Source of the DNA: Nocardiopsis sp. MG754419
Lineage (GTDB): Bacteria > Actinomycetota > Actinomycetes > Streptosporangiales > Streptosporangiaceae
Reading direction: 5' to 3'
NCBI RefSeq assembly: GCF_018207095.1
Contig: NZ_QOCZ01000059.1
Coordinates: 1 to 56,624, forward strand
DNA length: 56,624 bases
Shown here: in pieces, positions 16,575 to 27,239 of the stretch
Layout: each line of letters begins with the position of its first letter
How positions within the stretch are numbered: the first letter of the stretch is position 1
Program-made: the position numbers and the translations under genes
The notes under the pieces: model-generated
Databases searched by the model: none
What the model saw: only the letters and a program-made list of their open reading frames with translations
Told to the model about the DNA's origin: nothing

Positions 16575-18172
16575 CGCGGGGGGTCGCCGCGGCGGCCGCG
16601 CTCATCGCCGTGGTCACCGTGGGGGCGCGGTTGGCCGGCTTCGGCCGCACGGTCGTCTTCTCCCAGACGGTCGGCGACACCTGCCTGGGCACCGCCTACG
16701 TCACCGCGAACCAGCTGCCGGCGGTCCTGTTCGAGATCGTCATCGGCGGCGCCCTGACCGCCATGGTGGTGCCGGTGCTGGCCGCCGCCGTCGACCGGGG
16801 CGATCGCGCGCAGGTGCGGCACACCACCTCGGCGCTCATCACCTGGGTACTGGTGCTGTCGCTGCCGCTGGCCGCCCTGTTGGCGCTGGCGTCGGTTCCG
16901 ACGATGGCGCTGATGCTGGGGTCGGGCACCGGGTGCGACCACACCGCGCTGCTCTCTTTGGCCGCCCGCATGCTGGTGGTGTTCGCGCCCCAGATCGTCT
17001 TCTACGGGTTGGCGGCCGTGCTCTACGGGGTGCTGCAGGCGCACCGGCGCTTCCTGGGGCCGGCACTGGCCCCGTTGGTCTCCAGCCTCGTGGTGATCGC
17101 CGCCTACCTGGCGTTCGTTCCTCTCGGCGCCGACCACCGGCAGGGGTTGACGGACCTGCCCCTGTCGGCGGAGCTCACCCTGTCCCTGGGGACCACGGTC
17201 GGGGTGGTGGCGCTGTTCGTCACCGCGCTGGTGCCCGCCCGAGGCCTGGACCTGCGCGTCCGACCCCGGTTCACCTTCCCCCCGGGCGTGGGGGAGCGGG
17301 TGCGCGCCCTGGCGTTGGCGTCCCTGCTGCCGTTGGTGGCCATGCAGGTGTCCCTGCTGCTCGCGGTGGCCCTGGCCAACTGGGGCGGTGGCGCGGGCGC
17401 GGCCGTGCTGTACAGCTACGCGTGGGCGCTGTTCACCCTGCCCTACGGCGTGATCGCGGTGCCCATCGCCACCAGCGCCTTCACGGCGTTGGCGGTGGCG
17501 CACGCCGAGGACGACCGGAACGGTTTCGCCCGACTGTCGGCGGCCGCGGCGAGGGCCACCGTGGTGATCACGGCCGCGGTCGGTACCGGTCTGGCGGCGG
17601 CCGCGGGCCCGGTGGCGCTCGTCTTCGCGCGGGTCGACCCCCCGCCCCTGGAACGGGCCCTGCTCGCCTACGCCCCGGGGGTGGTGGGTTTCGCGCTGGT
17701 GGCCCTGCTGAGCAGGGCACTGTACGCCTCCCACCACGGTCGGCTCGCGGCCACCGCCCAGGTCGTGGGGTGGCTGGTCGTCATGGCGTGCGCGGGCGCC
17801 CTGGTGTGGGCGGCGCCCGCGGGGTGGGCCATCGCGGGGCTCGGCGCGGGGACCACGGTGGGACTGTCCCTGGGCGCGCTCCTGCTGTGCGCGGGTGTGG
17901 TGCGCGTGCACGGACGGGACGCCCTGGCCGGGCTTCCGCGTTCCCTGACGGCCGCGCTGCTCGGAGGGGTCGCCGGGATCCTCGGCGGCCGTGCCGTGGC
18001 GCACGTGCTGGAACCGACCGGCGTCGGGGCGGCGGTGGGGGCGGCGCTGGCCTCCGGAATGTCGGCCCTGGTGGTCTTCTGTGCGGTGGCCGCGCTGGTG
18101 GACCGTACGGCGGTGCGCGTGGTCCTCGGTCGGACCCGTGACGTACTCGAACGCAGGAAGGAGACACGGTGA
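16571..18172 (+). CDS. MurJ/MviN-like lipid flippase paralogue
   Basis: 533 aa with about 14 hydrophobic spans, the MOP-exporter architecture of MurJ. The N-terminal segment GARLAGFGRTVVFSQTVGDTC matches the family opening (R-x-GF-x-R). It lacks the cytoplasmic kinase-like extension carried by the main actinobacterial MurJ, so it is probably the paralogue tied to the steAB locus. It is expected to flip an undecaprenyl-linked intermediate across the membrane. Start GTG overlaps the previous stop; AGGAAGGAG near its end serves the next gene. Confidence 0.8.
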   Translation: MTRGVAAAAALIAVVTVGARLAGFGRTVVFSQTVGDTCLGTAYVTANQLPAVLFEIVIGGALTAMVVPVLAAAVDRGDRAQVRHTTSALITWVLVLSLPLAALLALASVPTMALMLGSGTGCDHTALLSLAARMLVVFAPQIVFYGLAAVLYGVLQAHRRFLGPALAPLVSSLVVIAAYLAFVPLGADHRQGLTDLPLSAELTLSLGTTVGVVALFVTALVPARGLDLRVRPRFTFPPGVGERVRALALASLLPLVAMQVSLLLAVALANWGGGAGAAVLYSYAWALFTLPYGVIAVPIATSAFTALAVAHAEDDRNGFARLSAAAARATVVITAAVGTGLAAAAGPVALVFARVDPPPLERALLAYAPGVVGFALVALLSRALYASHHGRLAATAQVVGWLVVMACAGALVWAAPAGWAIAGLGAGTTVGLSLGALLLCAGVVRVHGRDALAGLPRSLTAALLGGVAGILGGRAVAHVLEPTGVGAAVGAALASGMSALVVFCAVAALVDRTAVRVVLGRTRDVLERRKETR

Positions 18173-19251
18173 ACGGCAGGATCGCCTTGGTGATCGGGAC
18201 CAGCACCGGAGGGGTGGGACGCCACGTGCGGTCGCTGGGGGAGGGGCTGCTCCGACGCGGCCACAGGGTGGTGGTGGTCGGGCCCCCCGAGGCCGAGCGG
18301 GAGTTCGCCTTCGGTGAGGCGGGGATGCGTTTCGCACCGGCACGGATCGGCGCCGCACCGTCGTGGTCCGACCCTCGGGTGGTGCTGCGACTGCGCGCCC
18401 TGTTGGGCGCCGCGGACGTGGTGCACGCGCACGGGTTGCGCGCCGGGGCCCTGTGCGCGCTGGCCGGGGTGCGGCCTCTGGTGGTGACCGCCCACAACGC
18501 CCCGCCGTCGGTGGACGGTCCCCTGGCGGCGGCCTATCCGGTACTGGAGAAGATCGTGGCGCTGCGCGCCGACACGGTGCTCGGGGTCTCCGGTGACCTG
18601 GTGGAACGCCTGCGCGCGGCCGGCGCCGAGGACGCGCGCAGGGCGGTGGTGGCCGCCCCGGAGACGGGACGGCCGCTCAAGGGGCGGGAGGAGACCCGCC
18701 GCGACCTGGCGGTGCTGCCGGAGCGCCCCCTGCTGCTCACGGTGGCGCGGCTCGCCGAGCAGAAGGGCCTGGACGTGCTCCTGGAGGCGGCGCCGGCGAT
18801 CACCGACCGGGTCCCCGAACCGGTGGTGGCGATCGCCGGGGACGGGCCGTTGTGGGGGGAACTGCACGACGCGGCCGCCGGGATGGACGTGGACGTGCGC
18901 ATGCTGGGGCGGCGCGCGGACGTGGCGGACCTGCTGGCCGCCGCCGACGTGTTCTGCCTCACGAGCCTGTGGGAGGGGCCCTCCCTGGTGATCATGGAGG
19001 CCCTGCGCGCCGGGCTGCCGGTGGTGGCGACCAGGGTGGGCGGCATCCCCGACCTGTACGCGGGCACCGTGCTGATGGTGCCCCCGGGCGACGCCCGCGC
19101 GTTCGCCGCGGCGGTCGGGCGGGTGCTCGACGACCCGGCCCTGGCCGAGGACCTGCGCGCACGTTCCCGCGCGGCGGCGCGGACGCTGCCCACCGAAGAG
19201 GACGCGGTGGAGTCGGCGTGCGCCGTCTACAAGGCGGTGGCGCGATGGTGA
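18169..19251 (+). CDS. GT4-family glycosyltransferase
   Basis: 360 aa, GT-B fold. The N-terminal domain begins RIALVIGTSTGGVGRHVRSL (Gly-rich acceptor loop), the nucleotide-sugar domain starts at LLLTVARLAEQKGLDVLLEA, and the E-x7-E signature is in WEGPSLVIMEAL, followed by GLPVVATRVGGIPD and DARAFAAAV. No signal or membrane helix, so it acts on the inner face. GTG start has AGGAAGGAG upstream and overlaps the MurJ-like stop (GTGA). With the MraY-like and MurJ-like neighbours it makes a plausible three-step route: prime a lipid carrier, add sugar, flip. Confidence 0.88.
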   Translation: MNGRIALVIGTSTGGVGRHVRSLGEGLLRRGHRVVVVGPPEAEREFAFGEAGMRFAPARIGAAPSWSDPRVVLRLRALLGAADVVHAHGLRAGALCALAGVRPLVVTAHNAPPSVDGPLAAAYPVLEKIVALRADTVLGVSGDLVERLRAAGAEDARRAVVAAPETGRPLKGREETRRDLAVLPERPLLLTVARLAEQKGLDVLLEAAPAITDRVPEPVVAIAGDGPLWGELHDAAAGMDVDVRMLGRRADVADLLAAADVFCLTSLWEGPSLVIMEALRAGLPVVATRVGGIPDLYAGTVLMVPPGDARAFAAAVGRVLDDPALAEDLRARSRAAARTLPTEEDAVESACAVYKAVARW

Positions 19252-19446
19252 GCCCGCTCCGCGAGGAACCCCCGGACCGTTGGGGCGGGATCGGCGACGG
19301 ATATCGCCGCGGTCTGTTGCATGTGTCCCCGACGTCTGTGCGATACCTCCGCCCCGGTGACTTCCCCGGGGACACGGTTCATGGCATCCTGAGGATCGGT
19401 TCGTATCGCGTACTCTGTTCGGGTGCGCTTTACGCGCCTGCTTCAC

Positions 19447-19562
19447 CACGTGAGGGGAGTATCCCTGTCGCGGCGGCGCCGTCATCACGGAGTACAACGA
19501 CGTATTCCCGGTTCCGTCGGTCCGCACCGTTCGGGTGCGGGCGGGAGAGACCTCCGGTTCAT
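19447..19562 (+). promoter_or_regulatory. yybP-ykoY (manganese) riboswitch
   Basis: The 5' UTR of terC contains GTGAGGGGAGTATCCC (GGGGAGTA at 19454-19461), the invariant first strand of the yybP-ykoY motif, a middle region with CGTCATCACGGAG, a variable stem (TCCGCACCGTTCGGGTGCGG) and the closing GGGAGAGACCTCCGG (19543-19557). This RNA class binds Mn2+ and controls TerC/MntP-type exporters, and it stands 50 bp ahead of the terC Shine-Dalgarno. Ends are approximate. Confidence 0.8.
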
Positions 19563-19612
19563 TACCGTGCGCGCACAACGCTCGCGCGTACCGACCGGAG
19601 GAGAATCCGTCC

Positions 19613-20626
19613 GTGAACGTTCCCCTGTGGATTTGGGCTGCCACGATCGCGGTCATGATCCTGATCCTGACCCTGGATCTGATCATCGTCGACCACCCGT
19701 GGAGCAAGACCAAGGGCCCCAAGGAATTCGGGATGAAGCAGGCCGCCTGGTGGGCGGTCTTCTATATCGGCATCGCCGTGGTCTTCGGTTTCGGTGTCAT
19801 GTACTTCGGCGGGCTGACCTCGGGAGCCGAGTACTTCGCCGGGTTCGTCACCGAGAAGAGCCTGAGCATCGACAACCTGTTCGTCTTCTATCTGTTGATG
19901 ACGGGTTTCGCGGTCCCCAAGAAGTACCAGCACGAGGTCCTGCTGGTCGGCATCGTCATCGCCATCGTCATGCGCGGCATCTTCATCGTCCTGGGCGCGC
20001 AGGTCATCAACGCCTGGAGCGAGGTCTTCTACCTCTTCGGCGTCTTCCTCATCTACACCGGTTACAAGATCATCCGGGATCACCTCAAGGGTGACGAGGA
20101 GGAGAAGGACTTCACGCAGACCCCGGTGGTCCGCCTGGTCAAGCGCTTCTGGCCGGTGACGAAGGACTACCACGGCGCCAAGCTCACCGTGAAGCTCGAC
20201 GGTCGCCGCCACGTCACCCCGATGCTGCTGGTCATCGTCGCCATCGGCGTCATCGACCTGGTGTTCGCCGTCGACTCCATCCCGGCGATCTTCGGTCTGA
20301 CCCAGGACGCCTACATCGTCTTCACCGCCAACGCCTTCGCCCTCATGGGCCTGCGTCAGCTGTACTTCCTACTGGCCGGTCTGATGGACCGCCTGGCCTA
20401 CATCAGCTGGGGTCTGTCGGCGATCATGGTCTTCATCGGCGTGAAGATGATCCTGCACGCCCTGCACGAGAACGGTGTGCACGTCATCGAGGTCGGTATC
20501 GGCACCTCGCTGACCGTGATCCTCGGCATCATGACCATCACCATCGTGGGCAGCCTGATCAAGTCCCGGTCCGACTCCGACAAGCAGATCGAGGTCGAGG
20601 TGGACCGCCCGGCCGACCGCTCCTGA
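19613..20626 (+). CDS. terC: TerC family integral membrane protein (metal exporter)
   Basis: 337 aa, GTG 19613 with GGAGGAG ten bases upstream. About nine hydrophobic helices. Family motifs: the first acidic membrane segment (LDLIIVD), FVTEKSLSIDNLFVF and the highly conserved DLVFAVDSIPAIFG. TerC-family proteins (TerC, Alx, MeeF) export Mn2+ or supply Mn2+ to exported enzymes. The Mn2+ riboswitch just upstream fits that role and suggests expression rises with Mn2+. Confidence 0.9.
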   Translation: MNVPLWIWAATIAVMILILTLDLIIVDHPWSKTKGPKEFGMKQAAWWAVFYIGIAVVFGFGVMYFGGLTSGAEYFAGFVTEKSLSIDNLFVFYLLMTGFAVPKKYQHEVLLVGIVIAIVMRGIFIVLGAQVINAWSEVFYLFGVFLIYTGYKIIRDHLKGDEEEKDFTQTPVVRLVKRFWPVTKDYHGAKLTVKLDGRRHVTPMLLVIVAIGVIDLVFAVDSIPAIFGLTQDAYIVFTANAFALMGLRQLYFLLAGLMDRLAYISWGLSAIMVFIGVKMILHALHENGVHVIEVGIGTSLTVILGIMTITIVGSLIKSRSDSDKQIEVEVDRPADRS

Positions 20627-20684
20627 CCGGACCGGCCGCGGGAAGGGCCCCGCGACCGAGAAAGTTCGAGAGAACGCCGCGATT

Positions 20685-20707
20685 TCGAACGGCTGTTCGT
20701 CTATAGT
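20685..20707 (+). promoter_or_regulatory. LexA (SOS) box and -10 element upstream of uvrA
   Basis: TCGAACGGCTGTTCGT (20685-20700) is a full match to the actinobacterial LexA operator CGAAC-N4-GTTCG. It lies directly before a TATAGT -10 hexamer (20702-20707), so bound LexA would block the promoter. The start codon of uvrA is about 260 bp downstream, giving a long leader. A second, differently oriented inverted repeat GTTC-GAGA-GAAC is at 20664-20675. Confidence 0.8.
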
Positions 20708-20747
20708 GGTGGTGCCCTTGACGCTCCGGCGTCAGGGGCACCACCAC
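20706..20747 (+). terminator. 19-bp stem-loop between terC and uvrA
   Basis: GTGGTGGTGCCCTTGACGC (20706-20724) and GCGTCAGGGGCACCACCAC (20729-20747) pair over 19 bases with one G-U and a TCCG loop. No U-tract. Its right arm can also pair with GTGGTGG at 20754-20760. For terC transcripts it can act as a terminator; transcripts from the SOS promoter would begin inside the left arm. Confidence 0.6.
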
Positions 20748-20964
20748 TTCTGCGTGGTGGAAGAAACCGTCACGGGCGATCGTTAGTCTTGTGGACGGGG
20801 GAGGAGCCACTCTCCCCTCATCCCTCCGAAGCGGCCCGGATCCGAGGCCGCCGCGGCCCGGACGGGCCCGCGACCGCCGTACCGCGAAGCCGCACACGGG
20901 TCAGCCGACGTCATGCGACGTGGTTCGACGTCCTGTGCGTCACAGCCGAAGGATGTCTCACTCG

Positions 20965-23799
<2,835 letters not shown>

Positions 23800-23815
23800 A
23801 CCACCGACGGCCCTC

Positions 23816-23853
23816 ACCGAGCCCGCGCCCGACCGATCGGGCGCGGGCTCGGT
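23816..23853. terminator. uvrA terminator hairpin
   Basis: A perfect 17-bp inverted repeat, ACCGAGCCCGCGCCCGA / TCGGGCGCGGGCTCGGT, with loop CCGA, starts 17 bp after the uvrA stop. No U-tract. The next gene begins only 13 bp after the hairpin. Confidence 0.75.
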
Positions 23854-23866
23854 CATCGTGGGCGGC

Positions 23867-24235
23867 ATGATCGGACGACTGCGCGCGGTGACCATCGACT
23901 GTCCCGACCCCTCCTCCCTGGCCGACTTCTACGCCGGGCTCCTGGGGCTTCCGGTGATCGAACGCGGCTCCGCGTGGGCGAAGATCGGGGAGCGGGGTGG
24001 ACTCCGGATCGACTTCCAGCGGGTCGACCCCTATCGGTCCCCGGCCTGGCCGGACCCCGAACGCCCCCAGCAGTTGCACTTCGAGATCGTGGTCGAGGAC
24101 ATCGAGGCCGCGGAGGCGCGGGTCCTGCGGTGGGGCGCCCGGCTCTTGGCCAGGGTCGAGGAGGATCCGGCGAACCTGTACCGGGTCTACGCCGACCCCG
24201 CCGGACACCCCTTCTGTCTGGAGTTCACCGCCTGA
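23867..24235 (+). CDS. VOC-family (glyoxalase/bleomycin-resistance fold) protein
   Basis: 122 aa. Two beta-alpha-beta-beta-beta units typical of the vicinal-oxygen-chelate fold: DCPDPSSLADFYAGLLGLPV in the first half and LHFEIVVEDIEAAEARVLRWGARL then DPAGHPFCLEFTA in the second. The metal-ligand-like His and Glu (HFEI, CLEF) are present. Such single-domain actinobacterial VOC proteins are usually of unknown function. ATG 23867 is used; GTG 23858 is in frame but lies next to the terminator stem. Confidence 0.8.
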   Translation: MIGRLRAVTIDCPDPSSLADFYAGLLGLPVIERGSAWAKIGERGGLRIDFQRVDPYRSPAWPDPERPQQLHFEIVVEDIEAAEARVLRWGARLLARVEEDPANLYRVYADPAGHPFCLEFTA

Positions 24236-24395
24236 ACCCCGAGGTTCGGGGGCGCACCCCTTCCTTCGGGCGACGATCGACGGTTGAATACCTCTCACCC
24301 CGCTGAGAACCGTTTCCCCCGAGCCGCGTGTGGCGGCCGGTCCCCGGGACCGTGCCCGCTCCGCCCCCGCATGCTCACGAGTCAGAGAGGGCCGT

Positions 24396-25004
24396 GTGCC
24401 TCTTTACCGCGAGTTCACCAAGACCCGGTCGCAGAAGCTTCCGCCCGGCGAGTGGCGCAGTCTCAGGTTCGACGTCGATCACGAGGGCCGCGAGGGCGGG
24501 TTCTACGCCCTGGTCGGTCAGGACGAACCGCACGGAGCCGTGTACGACGTGTCCGTGGGGATCGTCCTCGACGGGGTCGACCCCGGGGCCGAGGTCCAGC
24601 TACGGGCCAGTGAGTACGTCAAGGCCCAGGACGACTGGGTCGTGGCCCGTGAACGGCCGATCGACAGTCCCGTGCACGCCGACGGCAGGGCGCACTTCAC
24701 CTACTCCTGGAAGGGTTTCCTGCAACCGGGCCGTCGGGTCCGGATCAGGGTGGTCCAGTACGGACGTTCCCACGCGGTGATCCTCGGGGCCGAGGCGACC
24801 GCGGTCTTCTGGCCCGAGGGCGGGATCGACGCGGGGCCGGAGTATCCGGGTTCCGCGCACGTACCGGGGCCGCCCGGTCCTGCTCCCGCGCCGTACGGAT
24901 GGCGGGAGCCGTATCCGCCGTACCCGCCCGTGGAGGGCCACCAGCGGCCCTTCCCGCCCGAGGGCCCCGCGCCCGGTACCGGAGACCCGTACGGCCCCCG
25001 ATAG
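24396..25004 (+). CDS. hypothetical protein with beta-rich domain and Pro/Tyr/Gly tail
   Basis: 202 aa, GTG 24396 with GAGAGGG five bases upstream. Residues 1-145 look like a compact beta-sandwich (MPLYREFTKTRSQKLP at the start; FDVDHEGREGGFYALVGQDE; LRASEYVKAQDDW; VRIRVVQYGRSHAVILGAEA). The last 55 residues are Pro/Gly/Tyr-rich and probably disordered. No signal peptide. I do not recognise the family. A strong hairpin terminator follows at 25019. Confidence 0.7.
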   Translation: MPLYREFTKTRSQKLPPGEWRSLRFDVDHEGREGGFYALVGQDEPHGAVYDVSVGIVLDGVDPGAEVQLRASEYVKAQDDWVVARERPIDSPVHADGRAHFTYSWKGFLQPGRRVRIRVVQYGRSHAVILGAEATAVFWPEGGIDAGPEYPGSAHVPGPPGPAPAPYGWREPYPPYPPVEGHQRPFPPEGPAPGTGDPYGPR

Positions 25005-25018
25005 GGGTCGGTGACCCC

Positions 25019-25060
25019 CGCTCCGGCCCACCACGACACGCGTCGCGGTGGGCCGGAGCG
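25019..25060 (+). terminator. hairpin terminator after the hypothetical gene
   Basis: CGCTCCGGCCCACC (25019-25032) pairs perfectly with GGTGGGCCGGAGCG (25047-25060), with an additional inner CGAC/GTCG pairing. It begins 14 bp after the stop codon. No U-tract. Confidence 0.75.
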
Positions 25061-25630
25061 TGGTGATGCATCCCCGCACGTGCTCCTTCGGCGTGCGCGG
25101 GAACGCCACCGTGACCCCGGGGTGGGGGCGCCCCCGTCGTCGCCGGTCGCGTCGGTCCCACCGCGGGAGCGCCCGGGCGTGCGGTGGCTCCACGGGCCCC
25201 GGCGAGGCCACCGGTGTCGGTGACCGTGCGCGGCCGGAACCGATGGCGCCCCCGTGCCGCGGGTCCGCCGCGCCGATCCGCGCGCGCCGTCGATGCCCCG
25301 TGAAGGCGTGCGTCGCCTTCCGGGTGCTCCCGGCTCCGGCACGCGGTGCGGTTCCACCCCCGACATGTGTCCCGCCAGGCCTCTGAGCCAAGCATGTGAG
25401 GCGGGTCACATGTATCTCCGCCATGATCCCAAAACCCCTGGTCAGGGTTCCCTTGCGGGCAACAATTGTCGTGCGGCAATAAAAATCGGGTGAGAGCGCT
25501 TTGGGGTGACATTCCTGGGCATGGTCACCCACATCGTCCCCCTCTGACCTCGTGCGTTCCATCTGGGCTCCGCGGTCGGAAGAAACACCGGGGCGAGTCA
25601 TGTAGTGGAGAGAGCACTGGGGGTTCTCTG
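25061..25630. other. long non-coding region upstream of the sigma factor
   Basis: About 570 bp without a convincing gene; reading frames on either strand have atypical codon use and no ribosome binding sites. Its right half contains a conspicuous AT-rich stretch (about 25410-25500, e.g. CAATAAAAATCGGG) and the TGTGA/TCACA palindrome at 25393-25412, so it probably holds the regulated promoter of the sigma-factor gene. Confidence 0.55.
25393..25412. promoter_or_regulatory. Crp-like operator palindrome
   Basis: CATGTGAGGCGGGTCACATG is a perfect inverted repeat with half-sites TGTGA and TCACA separated by six bases, identical to the E. coli CRP consensus geometry, with an additional CA/TG on each side. 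It lies about 220 bp upstream of the sigma-factor start in an AT-rich control region. Confidence 0.55.
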
Positions 25631-26527
25631 TTGTTCCAGTCCGTCGAAGTAGAGACGTCGTCTCGCACCGAAGCCACCGCGCAGGGTCCCGTCCCCCCGC
25701 CCCGCAGGCCGGTCGAGGACGTCATCCTGCAAGAGGAGTCGGACGAGGATCTCCTCGCCCGCCTCAAGGACCTGGACCGGCATGAGCCGTTCGCGCAGCT
25801 CCTGTGCGAACGGCTCATCCGGCGGGTCCGGCCTCTGGTCAAGAGGATCGCCCTGGACTACCGCAACAAGGGTGAGCCCATCGAAGACGTGACGCAGGTC
25901 GCCATGGAAGGCCTGCTCAAGTCCATCCGGGGGTTCGACCCCGGACGCGGCACGTCCTTCGTCGCCTACCTGCGGCCCACCGTCCACGGGGAGATCAAGC
26001 GGCACTTCCGAGACCACACGTGGGCCGTCCACGTTCCCCGGCGGCACCAGGAGGATCGGATCAGGCTGCGACGGGTCATGGCCGACTTCCAACAGGACCA
26101 CTCCCGTCGGCCCACGAGGGAGGAGTTGGCCCGGGTGATGGGGCTGACCGAGGGCCAGGTCACCGAACTCCTGCAGGCGGTCGAGGCCTATCGGACCCAT
26201 TCGATGGACCGGCCCGAAACGGCGGAGGAACTGGGGTCGGACCCCCGGTTGGGTATCGAGGACCCCGGTTTCGAACGGGTCCTGCAGAGAGAGTCCCTGC
26301 GCCCCGCTCTGGCGCGCCTGGACGCCCGCGCGCGTGCCATCGTGCGGATGCGCTTCTTCGGCGAATGCACGCAGCGGGAGATCGGTGAACGCCTGGGCTG
26401 TTCCCAGATGCACGTTTCGCGATTGCTGCGGGAGGTCCTGGACACGCTCCGCGCCGAGGTCACCGTTCTCGCCCCCGAGACCCCCGAAGCGAGGGGGCAG
26501 GGGAGTCCGGTGGACGCCATGGCGTGA
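25631..26527 (+). CDS. RNA polymerase sigma factor, SigB/SigF/SigG subfamily
   Basis: 298 aa from TTG 25631, which has GGGGG seven bases upstream; no ATG or GTG in frame lies nearby. Region 2 includes RPLVKRIALDYRNKGEPIEDVTQVAMEGLLKSI and FDPGRGTSFVAYLRPTVHGEIKRHFRDHTWAVHVPRR (core-binding and -10 recognition), region 3 RRPTREELARVMGLTEGQVTELL, and region 4 the helix-turn-helix CTQREIGERLGCSQMHVSRLLREVL. These are hallmarks of stress/sporulation sigma factors of the SigB/F/G group, normally held by an anti-sigma factor; none is adjacent. The first 35 residues are disordered. A CRP-type palindrome lies upstream. Confidence 0.85.
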   Translation: MFQSVEVETSSRTEATAQGPVPPPRRPVEDVILQEESDEDLLARLKDLDRHEPFAQLLCERLIRRVRPLVKRIALDYRNKGEPIEDVTQVAMEGLLKSIRGFDPGRGTSFVAYLRPTVHGEIKRHFRDHTWAVHVPRRHQEDRIRLRRVMADFQQDHSRRPTREELARVMGLTEGQVTELLQAVEAYRTHSMDRPETAEELGSDPRLGIEDPGFERVLQRESLRPALARLDARARAIVRMRFFGECTQREIGERLGCSQMHVSRLLREVLDTLRAEVTVLAPETPEARGQGSPVDAMA

Positions 26528-26535
26528 TCGGCGCG

Positions 26536-26569
26536 CACCGCCGGCACCCTCCTCGTGGTGCCGCCGGTG
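26536..26569 (+). terminator. terminator hairpin after the sigma factor
   Basis: CACCGCCGGCACC (26536-26548) and GGTGCCGCCGGTG (26557-26569) pair with one mismatch around an eight-base loop, nine bases after the sigma-factor stop. Confidence 0.65.
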
Positions 26570-26914
26570 GGGGAGTCGATGGCGCGGACTCTCCCGTCGG
26601 GTGCGGTGCGCGAGGTCGTGCCCCTGCCCGCCCGTCGCGATGACGGCACGGGCGCACGATGAGCGCGGTCGTCGGTCGGGGGCGCCCCGCCCGCTCACGG
26701 TCGACGCGTCCACGCTCGCGGGAGTGGTCTCCCGTCACGAACCACCGGAGGGAGGCACACCCGCCGCGTCCGAGGGCCGTCGGCACCGCCGGCGTCCCCG
26801 CCCGTCCCCGCGACCGCGCGGGCGCACCGCCCCGGCTCCGCGCACCACGTTCCGCACCACCCCGTGACCATCACGGGCCTCGGCCCCTCGCCGAGACCCG
26901 GAAGGAGGCCCCAC
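26570..26914. other. non-coding gap
   Basis: About 345 bp of very GC-rich sequence between the sigma-factor terminator and the small ORF at 26915. Frames are open because of base composition, but I see no start with a binding site and no recognisable protein or structure. Confidence 0.45.
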
Positions 26915-27079
26915 ATGACCGTGTCCGACCTGCCCGACGGCGACGGCGTCGACGCCGCGACCCCGCTGGTGTCCGCCCGCGCACCGGAGGGGCGGGCCGC
27001 CGAGCTCGCCGCCCACCGACTGTCCGCGACCGTCTACCGGCACCACATCCGCCGGAGCCTGCGGGAGACCGCCCTGTGA
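26915..27079 (+). CDS. small hypothetical protein
   Basis: A 54-aa ORF starting MTVSDLPDGDGVDAATPLVS and ending in a basic segment with TVYRHHIRRSLRET. A near-perfect AAGGAGG stands nine bases before ATG 26915, which is the main support for translation. The protein is soluble and charged with no motif I recognise. It is isolated between two non-coding gaps downstream of a sigma factor; any link to the sigma factor is speculation. Confidence 0.6.
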   Translation: MTVSDLPDGDGVDAATPLVSARAPEGRAAELAAHRLSATVYRHHIRRSLRETAL

Positions 27080-27239
27080 CCAGGGCCGGGGAACCGGCCG
27101 GGGCGCCCTTGGCCGGGTCGTCGCGCCGGTGGTACCCGCCATATCCGTCGCCGGAGCGCCACCACTGGTCCCTTCCGCCCGCAAGCCCCGCCCCTCACGG
27201 TCTTCGGTAGGGGGTCGGGACCGGGCACCCGATCCGGCC

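Noticed and set aside
15986-18358. 790-aa minus-strand ORF opposite the MraY/MurJ genes
   Set aside because: His/Arg/Gly-rich antisense shadow of membrane-protein genes, no start signals.
19246-19616. ORF starting MVSPLREEPPDRWGG after the GT4 gene
   Set aside because: It overlaps the end of the glycosyltransferase and runs through the Mn2+ riboswitch, and its later part is Arg/Ser/Thr-rich nonsense. The RNA element explains the sequence better.
25061-25380. small genes in the gap before the sigma factor
   Set aside because: Several short frames exist on both strands but none has a ribosome binding site or typical codon use.
24600-25601. 333-aa minus-strand ORF across the region upstream of the sigma factor
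   Set aside because: Arg/Gly/Pro-rich with no coding rhythm, antisense to a real gene and to a terminator hairpin.
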